This document shows, piece after piece, positions 9,253-15,772 of a stretch of 58,253 nucleotides of DNA. Location: assembly GCF_001894865.1 (NCBI RefSeq), contig NZ_BCXA01000047.1:1-58253 (forward strand), given 5' to 3'. Every line of letters begins with the position of its first letter. Position 1 is the first letter of the stretch. Under the pieces are notes generated by a model. The model ran no database searches, was not told where the DNA came from, and saw only the letters and a program-made list of their open reading frames with translations. This stretch comes from Rhodococcus maanshanensis NBRC 100610. GTDB taxonomy: Bacteria; Actinomycetota; Actinomycetes; Mycobacteriales; Mycobacteriaceae. The position numbers and the translations under genes are program-made.

Positions 9253-10242
9253 ATGACCTTGAACGCAGGACTCGCGATCGAAACCGAAGGACTGGTCAAA
9301 CGGTTCGGATCCAACGTCGCGGTCGACGGTGTCGACCTCTCCGTTCCCTCCGGCGGGGTGTACGGCGTCCTCGGCCCCAACGGGGCCGGCAAGACCACCA
9401 CGATCCGGATGCTCGCGACGCTGCTCGAGATCGACGGCGGCAGCGCAAGGGTGCTCGGGCACGATGTCGCCAGGGAAGCGGACACGGTCCGCAGCAAGGT
9501 CGCCTTGACCGGCCAGTTCGCCTCGCTGGACGAGGACCTGTCCGGAACCGAGAACCTGGTGCTGCTCGCCCGGTTGTTCGGCTTCTCGAGGGCCGCCGCC
9601 AAGGCCAGGTCCGAACAGCTGCTGACGGCCTTCGACCTCGTCGAGGCAGGCCCGCGCCAGGTGAAGACGTTCTCCGGCGGCATGCGCAGGCGCCTGGACA
9701 TCGCGGCCAGCATCATCGTCACACCGGAGCTGATCTTCCTCGACGAACCGACCACCGGACTCGATCCGCGCAGTCGCAACCAGGTCTGGGAGATCGTCCG
9801 GGCCCTGGTCGCGGGCGGCACCACCGTGCTGCTCACCACCCAGTACCTCGACGAGGCCGACCAGCTCGCCGACCGGGTGGCGGTGATCGACCACGGCAAG
9901 GTCATCGCGGAGGGCACAACAGGCGAGCTCAAGGCCTCGGTCGGGTCGGGCGCCCTGCACGTGCGCGTCGCGGATCAGTCGAGGCGGGACGACGCGGCAG
10001 TCCTGCTCGGCGACGTCCTCGGCGTCGAGATCAGCAGGGAATCCGATCCGGCCGCCCTGACGGCGCGGATCGACGACCCGCAGCGGGTCGCCCGCGCGCT
10101 GCCCGCGCTCGACGAGGCGGGCATCTCGGTGACCACCTTCGCGCTCGGACAGCCGAGCCTCGACGAGGTGTTCCTCGCGCTCACCGGCCGTCCGGCCGAA
10201 TCGGAAGACGACACGGCATTCGTGAAGGAGACGGCATCATGA
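9253..10242 (+). CDS. ABC transporter ATP-binding protein, DrrA type
   Basis: A 329-residue ATPase that would power export by the membrane protein encoded next. Walker A is [10 protein letters not shown] at residues 41-50, the signature is [12 protein letters not shown] near residue 140, and Walker B is [16 protein letters not shown]. The extra C-terminal region of DrrA-type ATPases follows, ending in the [14 protein letters not shown] motif known to be important in that subfamily. I chose the ATG at 9253 because GGAGAAGG lies just upstream and the open frame before it has no homology. It overlaps the permease gene by 4 bp. Substrates of this class are lipophilic drugs or lipids; none can be named here. 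Confidence 0.9.
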   Translation: MTLNAGLAIETEGLVKRFGSNVAVDGVDLSVPSGGVYGVLGPNGAGKTTTIRMLATLLEIDGGSARVLGHDVAREADTVRSKVALTGQFASLDEDLSGTENLVLLARLFGFSRAAAKARSEQLLTAFDLVEAGPRQVKTFSGGMRRRLDIAASIIVTPELIFLDEPTTGLDPRSRNQVWEIVRALVAGGTTVLLTTQYLDEADQLADRVAVIDHGKVIAEGTTGELKASVGSGALHVRVADQSRRDDAAVLLGDVLGVEISRESDPAALTARIDDPQRVARALPALDEAGISVTTFALGQPSLDEVFLALTGRPAESEDDTAFVKETAS

Positions 10243-11078
10243 CATCGACCTCCGTGCAATCACCGTCGGTTGCGCCCGCGGTCAGCGACGTGCTGCAGCT
10301 CTCGGGTCCGCGACCGGCGCGGCCGAACGCGCTGTCGACGTCGCTCTCCTTCGGGTGGCGGGCGCTGCTCAAGATCAAGCACGTGCCCGAGCAATTGTTC
10401 GACGTCACGATGTTTCCGATCATGTTCACCCTGATGTTCACGTACCTGTTCGGCGGCGCCCTCGCCGGCTCCACCGAGGCGTACGTGCAGTTCCTGATCC
10501 CGGGCATCCTGGTGCAGACGGTCGTCATGATCACCATGTACACCGGGTTGACGCTGAACAAGGACATCGAGAAGGGCGTCTTCGACCGGTTCCGGTCCCT
10601 GCCGATCTGGCGGCCCGCGCCGCTGGTCGGGGCCCTCTTCGGCGACGTGGTCCGCTACACGATCGCCTCGGTGATCGTGATGGTCCTCGGACTGATCCTC
10701 GGTTTCCGACCGCAGGGCGGGGTCGTCGGCGTGGTGGCCTCCATCGCGCTGCTACTGCTGTTCTCGTTCAGCATGTCCTGGGTCTGGACCATGTTCGCGA
10801 TGCTGATGCGCACCGAGCAGGCGGTGATGGGCGTGTCGATGTTCATCCTGTTCCCGCTCACCTTCGCGAGCAACATCTTCGTCGACCCGTCCACCATGCC
10901 CAGCTGGCTCCAGGCCTTCGTGAACGTCAATCCGATCAGCAAGCTGGTGACCGCGATTCGCGGGTTGATGGCGGGCACCGTCGAGCTCGGCGATCTGGCC
11001 ATCGTGCTCGGCTGGTGTGCCGGTTTCATCCTGATCTTCGGGCCCATCACGATGCGCCTGTACAACCGGAAGTCATGA
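10239..11078 (+). CDS. ABC-2 type permease, DrrB type
   Basis: A 279-residue membrane protein with about six transmembrane helices of the ABC-2 fold, partner of the DrrA-like ATPase. Typical points are the coupling helix [15 protein letters not shown], the [25 protein letters not shown] segment and the C-terminal [14 protein letters not shown] helix seen in DrrB-like exporters. It starts inside the stop of the ATPase gene (ATGA overlap) and ends inside the start of the SIMPL gene, so the three are translationally coupled. Likely role: efflux of a hydrophobic compound from the plasma membrane. Confidence 0.88.
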   Translation: MTSTSVQSPSVAPAVSDVLQLSGPRPARPNALSTSLSFGWRALLKIKHVPEQLFDVTMFPIMFTLMFTYLFGGALAGSTEAYVQFLIPGILVQTVVMITMYTGLTLNKDIEKGVFDRFRSLPIWRPAPLVGALFGDVVRYTIASVIVMVLGLILGFRPQGGVVGVVASIALLLLFSFSMSWVWTMFAMLMRTEQAVMGVSMFILFPLTFASNIFVDPSTMPSWLQAFVNVNPISKLVTAIRGLMAGTVELGDLAIVLGWCAGFILIFGPITMRLYNRKS

Positions 11079-11713
11079 CCGCGCAGATGAAATCGTCCGT
11101 CACCGTCCTCGGCCACGGCTCGGCGGCCGCGACTCCCGACATCATGCGGATCACGGTATCGGTGGAGGTTCGCAGCCAGGAGGTCACCGGCGCATTCGAA
11201 CGGGCTGGGCACACCGCCCGTTCGGTGTCCGAGGCGCTCCGCGAGGCCGGCGTCTCCCCGGCCGACGTCGCCACAACGGGACTGTCCGTGCACGCGGACA
11301 CCGTGTGGCAGGAGAACCAGGGTCAGCAGGTGGTCGGCTACATCGCGAGCACCACGCTGTCGGTGACGCTGCGCGATCTGTCTACCCCCGGTCAGATCAT
11401 CGCCGACTGCGTCGGGGCGGGCGGGGACGACGTCCGGCTCGGTGGTCTCGAGCTGGGGATCTCGGATCAGGCCGGGCTGCTGAGTCGGGCCAGGGACGCG
11501 GCCTTCGCCGATGCCCTCGCGAAGGCGAGGCAGTACGCGGCGCTCTCGGGGCGCGAACTCGGCAAGGTCGTCGAGGTGTCCGAGGACGTCGACTCGCCGC
11601 CGATGCCCCGGCCGATGGTGCGGGCGATGAAGGCGTCTGCCGATGCCATGCCGATCGAACGCGGTGAGACCGAGCTGTCGGCGACGGTGCGGGTGCGCTG
11701 GACCCTGATCTGA
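11075..11713 (+). CDS. SIMPL (DUF541) domain protein
   Basis: A 212-residue protein of the SIMPL family, related to periplasmic or cell-surface proteins of unclear function that often form oligomeric shells. It opens with VTVLGHGSAAATPDIMRITVSVE, the classic first strand of the domain, followed by the central GYIASTTLSVTLRDL strand and the ARDAAFADALAKARQYAALSG helix. No signal peptide is visible, so it may act in the cytosol here or be exported by other means. The ATG overlaps the stop of the permease gene, which implies co-translation with the DrrAB-like exporter and a shared task. Confidence 0.82.
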   Translation: MTAQMKSSVTVLGHGSAAATPDIMRITVSVEVRSQEVTGAFERAGHTARSVSEALREAGVSPADVATTGLSVHADTVWQENQGQQVVGYIASTTLSVTLRDLSTPGQIIADCVGAGGDDVRLGGLELGISDQAGLLSRARDAAFADALAKARQYAALSGRELGKVVEVSEDVDSPPMPRPMVRAMKASADAMPIERGETELSATVRVRWTLI

Positions 11714-11729
11714 CCCCGAAAAAACGCCC

Positions 11730-11743
11730 GTGACCTGCATCAC
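11730..11743. promoter_or_regulatory. CRP/GlxR-like site
   Basis: GTGA-CCTGCA-TCAC fits the core of the actinobacterial CRP/GlxR operator (TGTGA-N6-TCACA). It lies 64 bp upstream of the small membrane protein gene at 11807. The outer bases do not match, so the site is only a candidate. Confidence 0.4.
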
Positions 11744-11760
11744 CTGTGCCAAAGATCTCG

Positions 11761-11777
11761 TTCCCAGAGTTTGGGAA
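11761..11777. promoter_or_regulatory. Inverted repeat TTCCCA-N5-TGGGAA
   Basis: Perfect 6-bp arms separated by GAGTT lie 29 nt upstream of the GTG at 11807, in a position that suits an operator for that gene. Confidence 0.4.
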
Positions 11778-11806
11778 GGCGCGGGCCGGTCGGCGACACT
11801 GGTGTC

Positions 11807-12022
11807 GTGATCCCCTACCTCGTTCTCTCCTCGGTACTGATCGCGCTCGTGGGCGTGGTCGCCATCGGCCGCCGGACCAACGGCGGGCAGGCCTTCAATC
11901 TCGAGCAGTTCCGCTCGCAGGCACCGTTGGCGGGCGTCCTGCCCGCGGACCATCGCCCGCGCCGCGAGTACCACGATCTGGTGGCGGCATACATCAACGC
12001 CGACGTGTACCGGGCGGTCTGA
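11807..12022 (+). CDS. Small single-span membrane protein, unknown function
   Basis: A 71-residue protein. The GTG start gives an immediate hydrophobic helix (IPYLVLSSVLIALVGVVAIG, residues 2-21) followed by a polar tail of about 50 residues with HRPRREYHDLVAAYINADVYRA at its end. The open frame begins 12 codons earlier, but only the GTG start places the membrane segment at the N terminus. I do not recognise a family. Two candidate operators precede it and a very strong hairpin follows, so it looks like an independently controlled unit. Confidence 0.55.
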   Translation: MIPYLVLSSVLIALVGVVAIGRRTNGGQAFNLEQFRSQAPLAGVLPADHRPRREYHDLVAAYINADVYRAV

Positions 12023-12042
12023 GCCCGGTACGTCCCCTCTGC

Positions 12043-12097
12043 CGAACACAACAGTGCGGCCCACCCCCGCTGAGGGTGGGCCGCACTGTTGTGTTCG
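12043..12097. terminator. Bidirectional terminator hairpin
   Basis: A perfect 24-bp inverted repeat (arms 12043-12066 and 12074-12097, 7-nt loop) lies between the small membrane protein gene and the convergent DHA2 exporter gene. It is the strongest hairpin in the window. Confidence 0.88.
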
Positions 12098-12112
12098 GGA
12101 CGAGCCCGGCTC

Positions 12113-13702
12113 CTAGACCTTCTCGTACTCCACGTCCGCCGCGGAGGGCTTGAGGTCGATGGTGGTCCGCAGCGGCTTGTTCGGCAGGAAGATCACCGCG
12201 ATGACGGTGACCACCGCGACGGCCGCCGCGATCAGGAAGATCCGACCGGTCGCGTCGCCGTAGGCCATCCGGATCACGTCCTGCACGGGCTCCGGCAGTA
12301 CCTTCAGGTTGAGGTTGCCGCCGCCACCGGGCGTGTGGGTGTCGATGCCGAGCTTCGCGAATCCCTCCGCGGTGAGGTCGGTGACGCGGGTGGCCAGCAC
12401 CGAGCCGAGCACCGAGACGCCGATCGCGCCGCCGAAGGTCCGGAAGAAGGCGACCACACTGCTGGCGGCACCGATGTTGTGGACGCTCACCGTGTTCTGC
12501 ACCGCCAGGACGACGTTCTGCATCAGCATGCCGGTGCCGAGGCCGAGCAGCGCGATCATCAGCCCGATCAGCCACATGTGGGTCTCGTGGTCGATGGTGC
12601 TCAGCAGCAGGAAGCCGATGAGCTGCAGGATGGAGCCCGCGACGACGAATCCCTTCCACTTGCCGAACTTGGTGATCAGCTGGCCCGAGCCGACGGTGCC
12701 GACCAGCATGCCGAACACCATCGGGATCGTCAGCAAACCGGCCTCGGTCGGAGTGTGCCCGCGCGCGGTCTGGAAGTACTGGCCGAGGAACGTGGTGGCA
12801 CCGAACAGTCCGACGCCCACCGCAACCGAGGAGATGATGGCGAGCGCGGTGGTCCGCTCGGTGACGATCTTGAGCGGGATGATCGGCGAGGCTGCCTTGC
12901 TCTCGACGAAGACGGTGGCGATCAGCAGCAGCAGGCCGATGCCCACGAGCACCGCGGACTCGGTCGAGACCCAGTCGTAGTAGGTGGCCTTGCCCGCGAA
13001 GGACACCCAGATCAGCAGCACCGAGACGCCCGCCGTCAGCAGGGTCGCGCCGAGCCAGTCGATCTTGACGCCGTCCTTGCGGTCGGTCTCGATGTGCAGT
13101 GTCTTCTGCAGCAGGACGAGCGCGATCACGGCGAGGGGGACGCACACGAAGAAGCACCAGCGCCAGCCGAGACCGTCGGCGATGACGCCACCGAGGACAG
13201 GGCCACCGGCCATGGACACCGCCATGACCCCACCCATGTATCCGGAGTACCTGCCGCGATCACGCGGCGGGATGATGCTTCCGATGATGGCGACGACGAG
13301 CGCGGTCAGCCCGCCCATACCGATGCCCTGGATCACGCGGGCGCCCAACAGGATCGGCACGTTGGGAGCGAACCCGGCGATGACCGAGCCGATCACGAAG
13401 ATCACGATCGCCGACTGGACCAAGACCTTCTTGTTGTAGAGATCGGCCAGTTTGCCCCAGATCGGCGTCGACGCGGCGGTGGCCAGCAGCGCGGTGGTGA
13501 TGACCCAGGCGAACTGGGTCTGGCTGCCGTTGAGGTCGCCGATGATCGTCGGCAGGGCGGTGGAGACGATGGTCGAGCTGAGCAGCGCGGTGAACAGCGC
13601 CGCGAGCAACCCCGCGAGAACCTCGAGGATCTCGCGGTGCGTCATCAGCACCTCCTCGCCCGGTGGGGCGGCGTGGCGCGTCTGGGATTCGGTTTCGGTC
13701 AT
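12113..13702 (-). CDS. MFS drug exporter, DHA2 (EmrB/QacA) family
   Basis: A 529-residue, 14-helix proton-driven multidrug exporter. Family motifs read in order are LLSSTIVSTALPTIIGDL (helix 1, motif D1), WGKLADLYNKKVLVQ (motif A), the helix-4 region ARVIQGIGMGGL, GPVLGGVIADGLGWRWCFFV (motif C with the WRW signature) and AASSVVAFFRTFGGAIGVSVLG near helix 13. The ATG at 13702 is preceded by GGGGAG at 9 nt. The longer open frame upstream is the antisense of the marR gene. The start overlaps the marR stop by 4 bp (ATGA), so repressor and exporter form one operon with autoregulation likely. Substrates are unknown. Confidence 0.92.
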   Translation of the reverse strand: MTETESQTRHAAPPGEEVLMTHREILEVLAGLLAALFTALLSSTIVSTALPTIIGDLNGSQTQFAWVITTALLATAASTPIWGKLADLYNKKVLVQSAIVIFVIGSVIAGFAPNVPILLGARVIQGIGMGGLTALVVAIIGSIIPPRDRGRYSGYMGGVMAVSMAGGPVLGGVIADGLGWRWCFFVCVPLAVIALVLLQKTLHIETDRKDGVKIDWLGATLLTAGVSVLLIWVSFAGKATYYDWVSTESAVLVGIGLLLLIATVFVESKAASPIIPLKIVTERTTALAIISSVAVGVGLFGATTFLGQYFQTARGHTPTEAGLLTIPMVFGMLVGTVGSGQLITKFGKWKGFVVAGSILQLIGFLLLSTIDHETHMWLIGLMIALLGLGTGMLMQNVVLAVQNTVSVHNIGAASSVVAFFRTFGGAIGVSVLGSVLATRVTDLTAEGFAKLGIDTHTPGGGGNLNLKVLPEPVQDVIRMAYGDATGRIFLIAAAVAVVTVIAVIFLPNKPLRTTIDLKPSAADVEYEKV

Positions 13703-14190
13703 GTGGGTGTACTCCCCTGGTTCTGAGAATCTGCGTCGGACACGGTTCTCCGTACCGGCGGGGTCATGAAGGTGTGCTTGAGCCGACGGAGCGAGGTCAT
13801 GGCCTCGTGGGCCTCTTCCTCGCTCCATTCGCCGAGCAGGGTGCGTAGGCGATCGGCCCGGCGTTCTCTGTTCTCCCTCAGGAGCTCCGTCCCGGACTCC
13901 GAGAGCCGCACGAGCGAGACCCTTCCGTCCTCCGGATCGGCGTGCCGCTCGACGAACCCGGCGTCCACCAGATCCGCGATCTGACGACTCAACGACGACT
14001 GACTGACGCACAGATTGGAGGCGAGCTCCATCTGTCGGCATTGGCCGACGGTCGCGAGCACGTGCAGCACCCCGAGAAGTGCGGGCGGAAGTCCGCTCGT
14101 GTCGGCACCGCCGAGGATGTGGCGCAACGCCCTACCGAAGAGAAAGACCTCCTCTACGAGGTCCTCCGCGGTAGCGGTCTGCACGGCCAT
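13699..14190 (-). CDS. MarR-family transcriptional regulator
   Basis: A 163-residue winged-helix regulator, expected to bind DNA as a dimer and release it on meeting a small phenolic or drug-like ligand. The DNA-binding part is clear: VLATVGQCRQMELASNL, then the recognition helix SQSSLSRQIADLVDAGFV, then the wing HADPEDGRVSLVRLSESG. It is the first gene of an operon with the DHA2 exporter. Two inverted repeats overlap its own promoter at 14219-14259, which points to autorepression. A single Cys in VSQ-flanking position (LCVSQSS) could make it redox-sensitive, but that is a guess. Confidence 0.92.
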   Translation of the reverse strand: MAVQTATAEDLVEEVFLFGRALRHILGGADTSGLPPALLGVLHVLATVGQCRQMELASNLCVSQSSLSRQIADLVDAGFVERHADPEDGRVSLVRLSESGTELLRENRERRADRLRTLLGEWSEEEAHEAMTSLRRLKHTFMTPPVRRTVSDADSQNQGSTPT

Positions 14191-14218
14191 GGGCTCCCCT
14201 GAACAGAGTGATTGATGC

Positions 14219-14259
14219 TTGCGGTACGCAACTATATATTGGTTGCATTACCCATGCAA
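14219..14259 (-). promoter_or_regulatory. marR promoter with two operator-like palindromes
   Basis: On the minus strand a -35 TTGCAT (14259-14254) and a -10 TATAGT (14236-14231) are separated by 17 bp. One palindrome, TTGCAT-N5-ATGCAA (14243-14259), covers the -35 element. A second, TTGCG-GTA-CGCAA (14219-14231), covers the region just after the -10 element. The shared TTGC half-sites suggest that both bind the same MarR dimer. Confidence 0.75.
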
Positions 14260-14299
14260 GTTAATGTCTGTCATCCCGGGCAGCGGCGACCTCAGTAGA
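14239..14299 (+). promoter_or_regulatory. Candidate divergent promoters for the Met-rich ORF
   Basis: On the plus strand TTGGTT (14239-14244) and TAATGT (14262-14267) are 17 bp apart and overlap the MarR palindrome at 14243-14259. A second possible -10, TAGAAT, lies at 14294-14299. Either would transcribe the Met-rich ORF at 14366; the first would place it under MarR control. In the leader, a nine-codon frame at 14326-14355 encodes MDHHHLGRR and ends inside the ribosome binding site of the next ORF. Confidence 0.4.
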
Positions 14300-14365
14300 A
14301 TCGGAAGTGCACACAGTCATGTGCGCATGGATCACCATCACCTCGGGCGGAGGTGAGAACACACA

Positions 14366-14455
14366 ATGTGGCAGGACATGATGAACATGTTCATGGCCTG
14401 GATGCATCAGATGGGCTGGCAGATGCCCATGATGCCGATGATGCCCATGATGTGA
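14366..14455 (+). CDS. Methionine-rich micro-ORF (29 residues)
   Basis: An ORF of 29 codons, 14 of which are ATG. The peptide starts MWQDMMNMFMAWMHQMGWQ and ends in a repeating Met-Pro-Met-Met pattern (residues 20-29). It has three Trp, one Phe and one His, and no Lys, Arg or Cys. A strong ribosome binding site, GGAGGTGAG (14350-14358), ends 7 nt before the ATG. It lies alone between the divergent marR operon and the convergent methyltransferase gene, so it is not a tail of another gene. Clustered methionines are the usual ligands for Cu(I) and Ag(I) in copper-handling proteins and are easily oxidised, so metal binding or oxidant scavenging is possible; an amphipathic membrane peptide is another option. 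I know of no named family. The His-rich reading of the opposite strand is a codon shadow. Confidence 0.55.
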   Translation: MWQDMMNMFMAWMHQMGWQMPMMPMMPMM

Positions 14456-14503
14456 CGCCACCCCGGCAACGGGCCCGTCTGGATGGACCGCGCGCCGTAC
14501 CCG

Positions 14504-15772
14504 CTACCGCGTCAGCAGCGCGAGACACTCCACATGATGGGTCATCGGGAAGGCGTCGAAGGCGCGCACCTGCTCGAGCCGGTACCCCTGCGCGAGGTAC
14601 AGCCCGACATCGCGTCCGAACGCGGCCGGATCGCAGCCGATGTGGATCACCCGGCCGGGGCCCGCGTGCGCGAGCGCCTCGATGACCTCACGGCCGGCAC
14701 CGGACCGGGGCGGGTCCAGCACCACCGCGCCCACAGGAACCGGCAGCTCCCCCACCACCTTCTCCACCCGGGCCGCACGCAACTGCACCTGCCCGAGATC
14801 GGCCAGCGCGCGCCTGCCGTCGTCGACCGCGCCGCGCCCCGACTCGACCGACACCACCTCGCCGTCCGGACCCACCTGCTCGGCCAGCTCGGCGGCGAAC
14901 ACGCCGACCCCGCCGTAGAGATCCCAGGCGATCGAGCCGGGCGCGGCCTCCGCCCACTCGGCGACCACCGACGAATAGGCCTGTGCCGCACCACGATGCG
15001 CCTGCCAGAAACCGGTTGCCGACAGCTCCCACTCGCGTCCACCGACCCGCTCCACGGCGCGGCCGCTGCCCTCCACCACGTGCTCGCGGCGTGGACCCGC
15101 CTGTGCGGCCCGCCTGGCGGTTGCGCCGCGGCGGCCCGGACTGCGGCGGCCGGTGCTCGAGACCTTCGCGGGCTCGATCTCCACCACGTGCCTGGCGCCG
15201 TCGCCGTCCACCGTCACCTGGATCTCCCCGCCCGGCCGCCAATCCCGCTCGGCCAGGCCCTGATACGTGCCCAGTACCGGTTGCGGACACAGCAGGTCGG
15301 TGATCACCTGCGAGCTGCGGTAGCCGTGGAAGCCGGCCCTGCCTTCGCGGTCGACCGCAAGCCGGAGCCTGGTTCGCCAGCCGGTGCCGTCGTCGGTGCC
15401 CGGCAGCTCCTCGACCTCGACCTCCCGCTCTATGCCTGCGATCCTGCGGAGCTGCTCGGCGACCACCGAGGACTTCATCGCGCGCTGCGCGTCCAGGGTG
15501 GCGTGCGAGAAGTCGCAACAGCCGGCCCCGCCCGGCCCGGAGATCGGGCAGCGAGCCGACACTCGCGCCGGTGAGGCCTCCACGATCTCCACCGCGTCCG
15601 CGCGGCAGAACGAGCCGCCGCGGTCCTCGGTGATCTCGGCCAGGACCAGCTCACCGGGCAACCCGTGCCGGACGAACACCACCCGGCCCTCGTGCCTGGC
15701 GACGCAGAAGCCGCCGTGGCCCGGATTCCCGAGCCGGACCTCGATGCTGCGGCCGTACCAGCTCTCGCTCAC
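14504..15772 (-). CDS. TrmA/RlmD-like RNA (uracil-5-)-methyltransferase (Rv2689c-like)
   Basis: A 422-residue SAM-dependent methyltransferase of the TrmA/RumA superfamily, predicted to make 5-methyluridine in tRNA or rRNA. A short TRAM-like N-terminal domain (RLGNPGHGGFCVARHEGRVVF...LPGELV) is followed by a cysteine cluster (CPISGPGGAGCCDF) that could hold an Fe-S cluster, the SAM site DLYGGVGVFAAELAEQVG, the LDPPRSGAG motif and the catalytic-cysteine motif HIGCDPAAFGRDV. The GTG at 15772 overlaps the stop of the transporter gene upstream (GTGA), so they are co-transcribed, as in the Rv2690c-Rv2689c pair. A basic insert near residues 205-225 (TGRRSPGRRGATARR) is unusual. The exact RNA target cannot be told. 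Confidence 0.88.
   Translation of the reverse strand: MSESWYGRSIEVRLGNPGHGGFCVARHEGRVVFVRHGLPGELVLAEITEDRGGSFCRADAVEIVEASPARVSARCPISGPGGAGCCDFSHATLDAQRAMKSSVVAEQLRRIAGIEREVEVEELPGTDDGTGWRTRLRLAVDREGRAGFHGYRSSQVITDLLCPQPVLGTYQGLAERDWRPGGEIQVTVDGDGARHVVEIEPAKVSSTGRRSPGRRGATARRAAQAGPRREHVVEGSGRAVERVGGREWELSATGFWQAHRGAAQAYSSVVAEWAEAAPGSIAWDLYGGVGVFAAELAEQVGPDGEVVSVESGRGAVDDGRRALADLGQVQLRAARVEKVVGELPVPVGAVVLDPPRSGAGREVIEALAHAGPGRVIHIGCDPAAFGRDVGLYLAQGYRLEQVRAFDAFPMTHHVECLALLTR

Noticed and set aside
14261-14461. His-rich minus-strand frame opposite the Met-rich ORF
   Set aside because: Its histidines are CAT codons that mirror the ATG codons of the plus strand. It has no clear ribosome binding site, whereas the plus-strand ORF does.
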